64,000 bases of DNA from Rhizophagus clarus (Eukaryota; Glomeromycota; Glomeromycetes; Glomerales; Glomeraceae), in the NCBI GenBank assembly GCA_015698045.1, contig BLAL01000059.1, positions 563,001 through 627,000 on the forward strand, in the 5' to 3' direction. Shown here one piece after another: positions 13,166-23,989 of the stretch. The stretch's first letter is position 1. Every line of letters begins with the position of its first letter. Below the pieces are notes generated by a model. That model did not search any database. It had not been told where the DNA came from and saw only the letters and a list, made by a program, of their open reading frames with translations. The position numbers were made by a program, and so were the translations under genes.

Positions 13166-13363
13166 ATAAATTTTATTAATTAATTAGTAAAAAATTATTA
13201 AAAAATTTCCTATGCTAAAATGATGTAAAATTAGCTATTGGATATAAAAATAATACTGGGAAATTACAAATTTTTAAAATTTTGTGGACTTATAATTTTC
13301 TTCTCCCTTATCCCACCACCTCCCTTCTGACCTTATATTCTTTATATAATTTTTTCTTTTAAG

Positions 13364-13540
13364 TTTGTTACACTATCACGTCTAAAATTGTTATGCTGTC
13401 ACATCTAATTTGTTTATTTTTTACATATAAACTTGTTTCACCGTCATGTCTAAAATTTTTTATATATCTGTTACACTATCACGTCTAAATTTATTTAATT
13501 TGTTACACTGTCATGTTTAAAATTCATGTTTTTCTTTTTT
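13364..13540. repeat. Imperfect tandem repeat with TGTTACACTATCACGTCTAAA core
   Basis: About five diverged copies of a 40-60-bp unit sharing the core TTACACTRTCAYGTCTAAAA. No coding function is seen. Confidence 0.65.
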
Positions 13541-13660
13541 AAATTAAGGGGTAAAATTTACAAATTTATTATAAATTTACGTGTTTTACTATTTATAGAT
13601 TAAAGGGTTAATTTAGAATTTATTTTACTAAATTTATTATCGAATTATATTTTATTTTTG

Positions 13661-13760
13661 TTTATAAGGTTTTATATGTTTTATGTTTTATTGACAAGAT
13701 GAATTCGAATACATGAGACAAATCCAAATACCAGAAGGTAAGTCTGTAGTAAAAGTACAC
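13661..13760 (-). mobile_element. 3' end of retroposon copy B, split by the 18.8-kb element
   Basis: Reverse complement of the final 100 bp of the ORF1-type retroposon, matching 34478-34578 of copy A almost base for base. It stops exactly where the AGTCGTCGG terminus of the large element begins. The rest of the same retroposon resumes at 32602 in the same orientation. Confidence 0.85.
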
Positions 13761-14249
13761 AGTCGTCGGTGCCAGGCTATGCCTAGCGGTGGCTAAAGCC
13801 CCTAATACATCCACCCCTCCATGGTGAAACCCTACCAGATCCCCTTCCAGTTAGGCTCCAGCACCTTACGGCACGTTCTCTAACAATACCATGGATAAAT
13901 ATCATTTCCATACCATACCACCCATCTGTTCCGATCTGTTCCATACATCTGTTCTATACAAATATACTAAGAATAAAGTAAAACAAAGAATAAAGAAGAA
14001 ATAAGGATATGGAACAGATGGAACAGATAAAATAAAAAAAAAATCAGATTACCTTTCCCAGAAAAAAACTTTTGAAATTCAGGTGCCTGATCTGTTCCAT
14101 TCATTCCAATCTGTTCCATCTACAAGAACAGATCCAAACGCCTTACCAAGCCCAATACGATATGTGAAAAATACCCCAATACCTAGTATAATCCCCTATA
14201 TATACCCCCATACCATCCTCATATTAGTCATCATACTAGGCATCGATCT
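13761..14249 (+). repeat. Left terminal inverted repeat
   Basis: Begins AGTCGTCGGTGCC and aligns along its full length with the reverse complement of 32090-32601, with blocks such as GTGGCTAAAGCCCCTA and CCAGTTAGGCTCCAGC conserved. It carries about eight copies of an ATCTGTTCC motif in both orientations. In the right repeat the same places have ATCTGTAAC instead. Confidence 0.8.
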
Positions 14250-14255
14250 CGGGCT

Positions 14256-14573
14256 ATGCCTAAGAGGTGGCTACTCAAACGGATTAATGAGCTAGATAGG
14301 GATGTGGGAGAAAAAGCTTTATATGAAATATTATTTGATCTATATGCAGGTGTTGATATAAATGAACCTTTTGCCGTATTTTATGATATATATTGTAACA
14401 AAGTGGATAATCCATTAAGCAAAAACTTTGTTTCTCGTGCATTGAGGGCCTTTGGCCTAGTAACAAAAATGTCAAGAATAGTAGTAGATGGCAAGGAAAA
14501 AAGTACTATAACTATAAATGCGACTAGAGAAGAGTTACTTGACATCTTCAGGAAGAATGGAATAGACTATTAA
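14256..14573 (+). CDS. Small protein next to the left TIR, possible winged-helix domain
   Basis: 105 residues, starting right after the left TIR. I do not recognise it firmly. The central part (FAVFYDIYC then NPLSKNFVSRALRAFGLVTK) resembles in layout the C-terminal winged helix of D5-type viral primase-helicases, where a Y..YC helix is followed by PLS..F...L...G, but the ATPase part is absent. It may be a remnant of a replication protein of the element, or a DNA-binding protein of its own. The first ATG lies six bases past the TIR. The 3' end overlaps the end of the opposite-strand gene by 26 bp, so the two converge. No internal stop. Confidence 0.5.
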   Translation: MPKRWLLKRINELDRDVGEKALYEILFDLYAGVDINEPFAVFYDIYCNKVDNPLSKNFVSRALRAFGLVTKMSRIVVDGKEKSTITINATREELLDIFRKNGIDY

Positions 14574-15081
14574 TTCCCACTTGTAGGATAGATTTCTTCA
14601 TTAAGCCATTATCAAATAATTTTAGAAGTATTTTGATGCCTTTTATTATTTTTTTATCACTTAGAGGACGCTCATTCAAAAGTTCTCTATATCTATCAAA
14701 AGGTGTTACTGATACTGGAGAATTATTTCTAGTAACACATATATTCTTAATTTGGGATATGAATTTCTTATATTCATCTCCAAGAATACGGTCATTTATT
14801 CCATAAGCTTCTCTAAAAACATATCTAGCCCAAATATCTGAATTTTTTGCTGAGCCACGGATTGTGCGACAAAAGATAAGTGGATCACAGGACAGGTCTG
14901 TGTGACATAATCTATATAACAAAAAATTTATATAGACATTCAGATTACCTGTATAAATAATTTTGAATGGTGTGACTTGTGCCTGATTTAACCTGTTTTT
15001 TGTTAGCACGATGGTTTGAACTATACTTGCCGCCCATTCCTCAAAAAGGAAATTTAAACAATGAGATCGACATGAAATCAT
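14548..15081 (-). CDS. Unknown protein, N-terminus rebuilt from a hairpin repeat
   Basis: Up to 177 residues, not recognised. The composition (Arg/Lys/Ile-rich, with FDRYRELLNERPLSDKKI near the C-terminus) looks like real protein. The first ~20 codons lie in an inverted repeat (15022-15121), so the present ATG was probably created by a fold-back rearrangement and the original N-terminus lost. A second minus-strand stretch at 15232-15130 (NRLYAKILLITAVNENRG, then LMCSVDLGN) may be part of that lost end in another frame. It is convergent with the gene at 14256. Best treated as a damaged element gene of unknown role. Confidence 0.4.
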   Translation of the reverse strand: MISCRSHCLNFLFEEWAASIVQTIVLTKNRLNQAQVTPFKIIYTGNLNVYINFLLYRLCHTDLSCDPLIFCRTIRGSAKNSDIWARYVFREAYGINDRILGDEYKKFISQIKNICVTRNNSPVSVTPFDRYRELLNERPLSDKKIIKGIKILLKLFDNGLMKKSILQVGINSLFHSS

Positions 15082-15121
15082 TGTTTAAATTTCCTTTTTT
15101 GGAGAATGGGCAGCAAGTATA
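15022..15121. repeat. Large inverted repeat (hairpin), ~43-bp arms
   Basis: Left arm 15022-15064 and right arm 15078-15121 match at about 90% when folded (arm core GGAAATTTAAACAATGA), separated by 13 bases. It lies at the 5' end of the minus-strand gene at 14548-15081. It looks like a fold-back duplication. Confidence 0.8.
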
Positions 15122-15284
15122 GTTTGAACGGCTAAGGGACTCTACATTTCCGAGATCTACACTACACATCAATCCCCTATTTTCATTAACCGCAGTGATT
15201 AATAATATCTTGGCGTATAACCGGTTTGTCATAGAAAAGGGTGTTTTGCAAATTGAAATATAAATACGTAGCTATTATTTAATC

Positions 15285-16161
15285 ATGGGCAATAATCACG
15301 AAATCATGATAAATGTTACTCTCACTTGCCGGCTCTACAAGGATATTAAAAAAAATTCTAAAGAATTTACTATCAATATCTATACTACAGATAATATTGA
15401 TGATCTCAAAAAGAACATTTACGAGAAAGTCAAGGAAACAAATGATGATTTCCTCAAGATTGTAGCTGATAACTTGTTGTTATGGAAAGTGGAAATCAAT
15501 AATAACAATAACGAAGAATTTTCTAGTCTTATCCTGAAAAACAATAATATGGAAAATAAAACTTTACTTCAAGGGAAGGTTGGAGAATTCTGGGATGATG
15601 ATGAAAAATTTCCAAAAGAAGGATATACACATGTTATCATTGATTCTCCAATTCTATCCAAAATTACAGAGTTGAAACAGGAATTAGCAAACAAGGAACG
15701 GAAATTAGTGGAAATTATAGAACAAATGGGTTGAATAATCAATAATTTGACTTTTTACTACGTATTCACATAGCATCCTTTACACTTATTTTTTAATTAA
15801 TTTGTCAATAGATGATAATGAACTCGATAACGACCATGACCGAATCAACAAAAAAATTTTAGAATCGGTGAACATCTGTGAAGCCGTCATAGACAATAAG
15901 GTCGATAAAAATGATCCATTAATAATTAGAAAAGCTGAAGAGGATAGGAGAAATTTGGGTATGCAAACTAAGGGAAAATTTATTTGTGACGAATGTAATG
16001 TATTACTTGGTTCAAAGAAGAGTCTGAATCAGCATAAAAGAGATAAACATGGAGGGACAGTATGGACATGTGATTGTTGTGATTTTGAAACGCTATACGA
16101 AAGAAGCTTGAAGGTGCATGTTAATAATCATCTGGTTAAAAATGCTCTCTTGAAAAAATAG
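15285..16161 (+). CDS. Crinkler N-terminal domain fused to two C2H2 zinc fingers
   Basis: Two exons, 15285-15729 and 15812-16161. The 82-nt intron (GTTGAA...CAATAG) keeps the frame and gives 264 residues. The N-terminal ~125 residues form the ubiquitin-like CRN header, with LKKNIYEKV followed by ADNLLLWKVEI, the LxLWKV signature of CRN effectors. A coiled stretch (ELKQELANKERKLVEI) leads into the C-terminal part, which has fingers C207-C210-H223-H228 and C235-C238-H251-H255. CRN proteins usually act inside cells, often in nuclei, so a DNA- or RNA-binding effector is the natural inference. There are no internal stops. It is the first cargo gene inside the left part of the transposon. Confidence 0.75.
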
Positions 16162-17017
16162 ATCTTAATATAGGCACCCTGAAATCTAATGAGCGTTGTT
16201 CTTTCAGTCATTACCTTTGGTAACAGATGTTTGAAAACTAAAAAATTTATCATTCCCTAATAATTAGTATTTTTTATTTGTATCATGTGTAATGCCTCCC
16301 GACTATAACTTATCCATAAGAATTTATTTTGTATCAGTTGTTTTGGGAACGATTTATTTCATAAATAAAGTGAATGAACAAGTTACGTGAAATGGTTCAA
16401 TGCTTGTATGACGCCTTTTCCCAAAAAAGATAATTTCAGATAAATATTTTACCAGCTTGGAAGAATTTTACTGAGTCACATGCATGTAACCTATCTGATG
16501 TGTGACAATTAATTTTGCATATACTGTACATTCGAAAAGAAAACATATTAACCTTTGTACCTCTATCTTTTTTTCTCCTCAAACAAATGTGAGAAAAATG
16601 TGAAAGAAGGTTTACATGCAACACAGGACCCTTTTTTTAAAAAGAATATTAACGTCAAAAGCATATGTTATGAAGGGCTGAGGACTTCGCAATTTCGAGA
16701 TCGTCATTGGCGTTAGTCCAACTATATGTCTTGCAAGGTAGATCTCCATGTGAAAAGGTATGAGGATTCCATTTACATGTGCTTTCATAGAACTCTTGGC
16801 ATCAGACGACAATACTAATTACGCCTCATACCTCCTTAACATTTTTCCAGCAAGATATAAAGCATGTAGGAGTATGTGGAAGTTCAGAGGTCCCTTTAGG
16901 ACCAGGCCAAAAAAACTTTTCCAGAGAAAATAACGCAAAATAAGGTATGTGCTGTATATGCCAGATGTATGGGAACGAGTTTTTCTCACTATGGTTTCTT
17001 GCATTTAGAAAACGAAA
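16162..17017. other. Intergenic DNA with short palindromes
   Basis: No supported gene. It holds two short palindromes, TTACCTTTGGTAA (16213-16225) and GGTCCCTTTAGGACC (16889-16903), of a type that recurs through the cargo region. An acceptor-like CATTTAG just before 17011 suggests the next gene may have an unseen upstream exon. Confidence 0.5.
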
Positions 17018-17308
17018 ATGACTCACAGGAGTATTGTCAATCTTAAGTGTTGCATCCAGGATGGTAAGGATGAGATAACTTACATAATTTCACCCTGCAA
17101 GGAAGATAAGGTCGCTATTCTCGAATTTGCTGTTAAAACTCTATTAATAAATCAAGGTTACCAAGCTCTCTTCCTCAACTTCGGTCTATATGTGAACGAT
17201 CCTAAAGAAAATAGACTCATGGAATCAGGAGAAGAGATCTCTAAGTATTTCGATAAGCCCCTTGTTCAGGATCAAATTCACATTCTCATAAAACCTAGAG
17301 ATAATTAG
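17018..17308 (+). CDS. Short ubiquitin-like, CRN-header-like protein
   Basis: 96 residues. The beginning (IVNLKCCIQDGKDEITYIIS) and the middle (VAILEFAVKTLLINQGYQA) have the strand-strand-helix layout of the ubiquitin-like header seen in the CRN genes on either side. It lacks the LxLWKV signature and any effector domain. It ends with HILIKPRDN and a stop, followed by AATAAA near 17414. It could be a free-standing ubiquitin-like protein or the detached header of a decayed CRN. No internal stop. Confidence 0.5.
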   Translation: MTHRSIVNLKCCIQDGKDEITYIISPCKEDKVAILEFAVKTLLINQGYQALFLNFGLYVNDPKENRLMESGEEISKYFDKPLVQDQIHILIKPRDN

Positions 17309-17678
17309 TATTTTTTCTACTTATATCATGTAGCGATATATTCGCAATTTTATGTATTGTTAAGCCGGCTTGGTCCCTTTAAGACCCTTCCGGTAATGTT
17401 TTTTTTATTTCTTAAATAAAGTATATATTCTCGTCGTAATCTTGAAAAATGGCACGTGTAATGATGTAATATAATCGCCTGACAATCCTGTACTACATCT
17501 TAATTGCATATATATTGGGCAAATGCATTATGAATCGATACAAAAAAAATCTATCATTTCTACCCGAGCGCTTTACACTGGAAACCAAAAATACTTTTAT
17601 ATCCATAAATCAGCTTTACCTGTAACTGCAGTCAAGTGCATATTTTTTCGCAAGTACAAACTCACATATATAAAAACC

Positions 17679-19010
17679 ATGTCTTTACAAGCTTCTTCAC
17701 CCGCTTCACCCGCCTCAATAATGGAAGAAATATCCACTAGAACAATGTCGGACGTGGTTAAGGATTTTAATACAGAGGAGCTTATCGATTATTTGGGAAG
17801 GAAAGACCTGAAGCTCAAGGAGTCTCACTTTAAAATTTTACGCAAGGAAGAAATTGCCGGCTCTGACTTTCTCAAGTTAACTAAAGAGGATTTTCGTAGT
17901 ATTGGTTTCACGTTAGGTCCAACAACAAGGTTTACAGAATTCATTGAAGGTCTCAGCCAGAAGCTACGAAACTATTCCTCGTTTAAAACTCTTGACAGCC
18001 TGAAGGAAATGTTGCGTAGAAATAAGGTCAATGGGGAAGATATAATAAACATCAAGCAGTTTACCCCTGGTAGGTAATTAATTAATTTTCAAACTGACTA
18101 GATAGCTATATTAACTTTATTTTTCTCTGTAGTCTTCGAGGAGATTAGTGATGATAAGGCATTCGAACATTGTATGGAGAATATAATCTTAAAACTTTCG
18201 AACGTGGAAACCATGACTGATGCCAACGAAGCCACGCGCTGTGAATTTATTTCAGCTATATTACATGCATCTATCGCTATAGCTAAAAAACTCACCTCTC
18301 AAGATATATTTATAGTTTTGCAGAAAGACGTTTCCGGTAAAGATGCGACAGGTCGAGTAGACTACGCGATCAAAAGTTTGGAAGACCTACTTTGTATAAC
18401 TGAGGGGAAACCACGTAATATTAAGATTGGTTATGCGCAGGTAAGACTACTTCTCAAATTCGTGTTTTTAGAGCACCAAGCCGAAAGAGATTCAATAATA
18501 TTAACGCATTTTATTTCTTAGAATCTGGCGCAACTTGAAAGTGCATTCCAGACCAATAAAAAGAAATGAACTGCGGATCAAGCTTTTGGCGATGACTATT
18601 TTGACTATATATATGGTATTGTGACCACAGGTACAGAGTGGCATTTTATCATATATACTCCTGATGGTATATACTCTACGAGCGGTAGTGAGTACCAGAT
18701 TAATCTGACGAAATCTGCCGTCAAAGAGAATCCTGAATTACTTAGGAGCAACGTGAAAAGGGTAATCGGCATAATTGTAGGGTTGTTGAAGGATCAGGTT
18801 AGTGTAGATAGTTTCCCGACTAGCAAGAGGGCTAGGATCAAAAAATTATCAAATAATAATATGTATCACGGGCTAAAGTCCCAAACTATGTATTTATTTT
18901 TGCATGTATTAATAAATTTTTTTCTTGGCATTTTTCAGCCGGGGTGCCCCAGTCAAAAACACATATTTTTTATTTTAAAATCTTATGTACAGTGTATTAG
19001 TTATATATAA
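17679..19010 (+). pseudogene. SAM-domain plus PD-(D/E)XK-like nuclease gene with one stop
   Basis: Three exons: 17679-18069, 18133-18440 and 18522-19010. Both introns (GTAGGT...TGTAG and GTAAGA...CTTAG) keep the frame. Residues about 20-95 form a SAM domain (FNTEELIDYLGRKDLKL, then LTKEDFRSIGFTLGPTTRF). Exon 2 has VDYAIKS followed by CITEGK, matching the D...ExK core of PD-(D/E)XK nucleases found as C-terminal modules of CRN-type proteins. A TGA at 18567-18569 cuts exon 3, but the same frame continues with good coding sequence, so a sense codon (possibly CGA) was lost. A TATA-like CATATATAAAA precedes the start. Role by inference: CRN-like intracellular effector or self-DNA-targeting protein. 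Confidence 0.7.
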
Positions 19011-19016
19011 TAGATC

Positions 19017-19789
19017 ATGTCATCCGAGCTTGAAGTATTGAAACAGCGTATCACTGAACTTGAGGCTGAGAATGCCGAAATACCTGATCTTAGAAGAAAG
19101 ATCTCAGAGTTCGATGCTGAGAGAGTTGATCTTAGAAATAAGCTCTCAGTGTCTGATGCTGAAATAGCTGAATTTAAGCGTAGGAATATCGAGTTTCTAA
19201 GAGCGAATAAGGAATATAACAAGAGGCGTGATGCCGAGAATGCCAAACTCAGGACCAGAATCGAGGAGATGGAATCTGAGTTTGGAGATAGAATCACGAA
19301 AGTGGAACAGAAGCAGACTCTGCAAAGCGCTTAACGGCAAATGATAATTCCTCTAACAACAGTTCACCTAGCTTCAATTCAGTTGCAGTACCAGAGGCGA
19401 TAACGATACTTACCAACTCTGCGAAGCACCTTAACGGCAAACTGTTGGAAGAGAAAGATATGGATAGTTTCTTGCTTGAGGCTCATAAGAAAATCGTTAG
19501 TAGTGAAATAAAGCAACGCAATAAGGAGAAGAAATTTTTACGTAAATCGGCTAACCAGGACGTTACCTTTGGTAACGCTTATGTATCAGAAACTGTGGTG
19601 GTTACTCCTCAATTGGTCATTGCAGATACCCCTCAGGAAGAAATTTCCATGGTGGATTCGAAAGTGACGCACGATATAAAAGCAGTTAACAGGTATCCTG
19701 AAAATTCATATGAGGATGTGCATCGGATGAGTTTAGAAAGGAAGAGTTCGAAAAAACCGTTCCCTCAGGGAACGATCAGAGTCATGTGA
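19017..19789 (+). pseudogene. Coiled-coil family gene, frameshifted
   Basis: Starts MSSELEVLKQRITELEAENA and forms a long heptad-type coiled coil to about 19310. The frame then stops at 19334. The downstream part of the same family continues in another frame (EEKDMDSFLLEAHKKIVSSE, then RKSANQDVTFGNAY) to 19789. A ~24-bp repeat (CTCTGCRAAGCRCYTTAACGGCAAA at 19319 and 19409) sits at the break. A collinear relative lies at 36720-37100. The downstream block near 19805-19880 (GGCCTAGGATC...CTCTTTGATAGCAT) recurs at 48195-48275, so the whole 3' module is dispersed. Function is unknown. Confidence 0.65.
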
Positions 19790-20097
19790 CTTCAGTTAAG
19801 CCAGATCTATTAAATGGCCTAGGATCCGCGTACTCCCTCCCTCTTTGATAGCATCATACATTTCATTTGCTTCTCTAGCATTTCTGATTAATTATATATC
19901 TAACAGATAATCAATAAAGTTTTTTTTCTTTGCAAAAAACTGTTACCATTGATAACGATCAGAATCATGTGACTTTGAAGTATATCTGCAGTGTAACTGC
20001 AATTTATCAATCTGTGTGACCTTACAACTTATTTATATCTTCTCTAGTTTTACGAAAAAAAATTTCTTTCCCATTTATCCATCCATCATAACACAAT

Positions 20098-23000
20098 ATG
20101 TCCAACATTGCACTTTGGTGTATCGTTTGTGAAAATCGTTCTATTTTCAAAGTTACTATCGGAACGAGTAACGATCTATTCGACCTTAGAAAGGCTATCT
20201 TAGAGGAACTTCCTAACGCTGAGAATGTAAAAGCCACCCAACTCACTCTATGAAGGACCAATACTGCTTCGAATGTATTTAGGGATAAAGAAACTGCTAT
20301 TGAACCCTACTTAAACGAAAAATTAGAAGATCCGACCGATACGGTTGGAAATACATTTATAAACGTTGTAGGAAATAATATTCGAGTTATTGTTGGTGTT
20401 CCTGTTACTGGTGAGTCATAACATTTTTTTTTCGTCTTCTCTCACCCACACCGCATCATATTTGCTAATAATACCGAATACTTACTTATTCTTGTGCTTT
20501 TCTTTCCTGCTTCTTATCGTCAAACCCGCCCAAAAAACACATTCGCGTTATCGTAGAGCAACCCGTTGGTGGTAAGTGAGTCGTAATAATTTTGGTCAAC
20601 GCGACCTGGCTTGATATTCCATAATAAGTCGAATTCACAAACCTATACTGATTTCATTTCGTTTATTATGCTCTTTCGTCCTATTAGGAATAGGAAGCTT
20701 GACAACTGGCATCTCAAGACTTCAACTTCAAGGTAATTAATTGTTTATTGTGAAATACCTGAACATTTTTTACTCATATTCCATCTAACTGCAAAAAAAG
20801 ATCAGGGATTATGGATCTGTTATAATGATGAACGCGTTTCTTTACCAGAAAATATCTTGGAAGTATTGATGTGGGTGACCTTATTCCAATAATAAAAGTG
20901 CAGTTGAAAATAAAAGGAGATATCGCCATTCGCAGTGGGAGCGATAGCTTGGAGGAAAGTAAACTTGTCACTGAATTATTCAACACGGAAAATAATGCAT
21001 ATGAGATTACAGTCGAAGGAAATGGTATGCATAAAATATTTGTATTAAAAAATTTTTAAAACCTTCATACTGATTTCCGATTGCTTTTCGCTATAGACGA
21101 TGGAAGCTCTTCAAGTAAAGTGAAAGAAATAGAGTTAGAAAAAGAAAGTAAGAAAGTATACAAATAGAAATTGTTGACATTCTTCATTATTAAACAGCTA
21201 ATCTTATTAACTTATTATTCTGTATACCTTGCGATTGTTTTGCAGGTAATATTGAAGTAAAACGTATTGAAAATGCATTTCATGTCAATTACCAAGGATC
21301 AGCTCTTGACACTTTCTACGAGCGGTTAATACTTTTCCATGATGAATGGCGTAATAGAGAAACACCATATGCTCCTTACTTAACAATAATTCAAAGCTCG
21401 GGTTCTGGCAAAACACGACTTGTGGGGGAGCTGAGAACAAAGGGGGTTTTTGTCTTGTATATCTGTAAGCGTCAACAGAATAGTAGTGGATACCCTATTT
21501 TGACGCCTTATGCCCAACAAATTTTTGAAAAAATTCGTGATAATAAGTTTGTGGTACTTTTATCTGAGGCAATTAAATTAATTAAAAATAACAACTGGAA
21601 TGAAGGAGAATTTTGGGAATTGCAAGTTAAAGCTGAATACGAAAATACACGAACTCAGTTTTGGAAACGTGTCTTGGAATCGGTTGAATCGTTGTCACAG
21701 CATAATAACCTCTTATCAAATAAAGATTTTGTGAAGGATTTATTTGATAAAGATTCACCGATCTCAGTCGTTTGTTGCATTGATGAAGCACACGAGTTGC
21801 TTGAAAGAACATCGATCACTAATGATGAGACCTACTTTGTTCGATGGAGAAGACAAATTCGGAATATCATGTGGCATGGGTTCTTTAACGTCCTCCTAAG
21901 CACAAACGGAAAGGTTGGCAATTTCCTTCCCCCAGAGATTAAAGATACTCACTCTGCCAGAATGCACGAATATTTTTTATTTCCCGCGTATTTGGATGTC
22001 CATACCATAGATGTGTTAGCAAGAATTGCGCCACCTGGAAAATCTTATGATCCACAAAGGGCATTATATTTAGGAATTCCTCTATGGGGATCCCTTGCTC
22101 AAACTGGAGTTGATATCACCAATGTTTTACATCTGGCTTCACAAAAAATTCGCAATTTTAATAAAAAACAAGAAAAAGATCATCTTGCTAACCTCGCATG
22201 CATGTCCTGTTCCTTTGCTCTTCAAGTTTGCCCTCGAATTGCAGAGGTAGAAATGTTGATAGCGTCTCATATGGCAACTGCTATAGGCGTATCAGATAAT
22301 CGTACAGACCTTCTTTGCACATATCCTTCTGATCCTATCCTTGCATCTGGAGCATTAAAAGACTTAATCATCGAAGTTGGTCTTGAAGATTGTTTGGACA
22401 CACTATTGGAACAGTTCAGCCGTGGAGTAGTTGAGGCAGGAGAAAGAGGAGAGCTTGTAAGTCGCATCTTGTTCCTGGAAGCATATGTTCGTATTATGAA
22501 AATAAATCAGTTACCACCAGTTACATACTTGGAAAAGGTTCCCTTATCATTATTTTTGAAAGCTCTCTGTAAAGGAATTGATGAAAAAATTGATGATCTT
22601 CTTGTAAAGATGCATATAAATGAGGCAGAAATTGGTTTTAACCACTGGACATCTTTGTTAGCTTCAAATAAACAATATGTGAAAGAGGGGGGACAGAAGT
22701 ATTTATCAGAAAACCTTATCCAAGAAGCTTATCACAGACACACCGCCTTCAAGATGCCATTAGGATTTCCCGTCATTGATTATGTTATTCCCTTCAAATA
22801 CTCCACTAACAAATATGGTATCATTTCGATCCAAAATAAGAATGCAAAAAAAACAAAATATCAAGATGGAGATGTTCCTGTTTTAGTACATCCTAGGTCC
22901 GCCTTTGATAACAATAATTTTAAAGGTGTTATTCTGGGTATCTATATTGATACTGGTACAAGTAATCAAAGTATAGAGATAAAAGAGGTAGATTCCAAAG

Positions 23001-23248
23001 AGTTACGAGGCAAAACACCTGTTACCAACAGGGCTATCTATATTGAAAATATCTGATCTTTTAATTGTAAAAAAGAAATTGGTGAAAGATTATCAAAGTT
23101 ACTTTTTACATCTCCCTGGCCTCTTGATTCTCGATGGAGTATGATTAACAAAGAGAAACAGCTGGATAGAAAGAAAGCAATAAAATCATTTTTGCCCCTT
23201 GTTTTTAAACAGGAACGATTTCTAGCTAATGATTGGCATTTATGGTAA
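20098..23248 (+). pseudogene. Crinkler-type P-loop NTPase with C-terminal PD-(D/E)XK-like nuclease
   Basis: The header exon (20098-20410) encodes a ubiquitin-like CRN N-terminus. A TGA at its LTL-stop-RTN site replaces the expected Trp of the LxLW motif. Several small linker exons follow (near 20553, 20690, 20800, 20860-21024, 21097), not all resolvable. The main exon starts at 21246. It holds Walker A SSGSGKTRL (~21397-21420) and Walker B CCIDEAHELL (~21775). Near 22785-22860 come VIDYVIPF and IISIQNKN, a D...QxK nuclease core. The frame meets TGA at 23054-23056 but continues with coherent sequence (RLSKLLFTSPWPL, WSMINKEKQL, FLANDWHLW) to TAA at 23248. So it is near-complete, with at least two stops. 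Known CRN NTPase-nuclease proteins act on nuclear DNA. Confidence 0.75.
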
Positions 23249-23318
23249 TGATAGAATTATAGAAATTGCTTTTATACAAAGTGCAACGTTTAAAAATTTT
23301 AGCATTAGAGTTTATTTT

Positions 23319-23403
23319 ACTAATAACTAATAACTAATAACTAATAACTAATAACTAATAACTAATAACTAATAACTAATAACTAATAACTAATAACTAA
23401 TAA
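23319..23403. repeat. Tandem heptamer (ACTAATA)n, ~12 copies
   Basis: A nearly perfect 7-bp tandem repeat directly downstream of the CRN NTPase gene. It is a simple sequence repeat with no telomere-type motif. Confidence 0.9.
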
Positions 23404-23989
23404 ATCCACGTCTTTTTTATGCATGACAATATAAATTATTATATCATGATACTATATCGGCAATTTATACATGCAAAGCATAATTATAACGCACACGTTA
23501 TTTTTATTTGTCTCTTAGCTGAGTTAAAACCAATTACAATATTTTGAGAAAACCGTTCCCTCAGGGAACGATCAGAATCATGTGACTTTGAAAATCGTTC
23601 AGCTGATGCAAGGGTAATCACATGAGTGGTTTATGTAAAAAAAAATCACCGCAGTATATGTAATGGAAAATTTTTTGCCGAAGGAATAGGGCTGTGCGAT
23701 ATGCGAATCGCATATTACCTTTTTTCGATTTGCATTTATTTTTTGCATCATGTCTCCGGCAACCCTATTATCATATCAATAAAACAATATTCGGGTATGG
23801 ATAGTTTTTCAGTCAATCAATATTTCACATATTAGATTTGGGGATATCTATGCTAATCATGAAGTCATTTTTATCGATTTGCAGGGGAATAATAAATGAC
23901 GAAATGCAGTGCGTAATTGCTGGTGAAAATCTGGGGAATGTTTTCTCTTGCGAAATTTTAATAGTGCTATAAAAGTGGCTGTATGAATC
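23404..23989. other. Intergenic DNA with GTTCCCTCAGGGAAC palindrome
   Basis: Contains the perfect palindrome CGTTCCCTCAGGGAACG at 23554-23570 followed by ATCAGAATCATGTGACTT. The same palindrome and tail occur at 19758 and a variant at 19942. The segment should include the promoter of the RING gene. No gene supported. Confidence 0.55.

Noticed and set aside
23319..23403. CRISPR array or telomere-like repeat
   Set aside because: Units are 7 bp with no spacers and do not match a telomere motif; it is a simple microsatellite.
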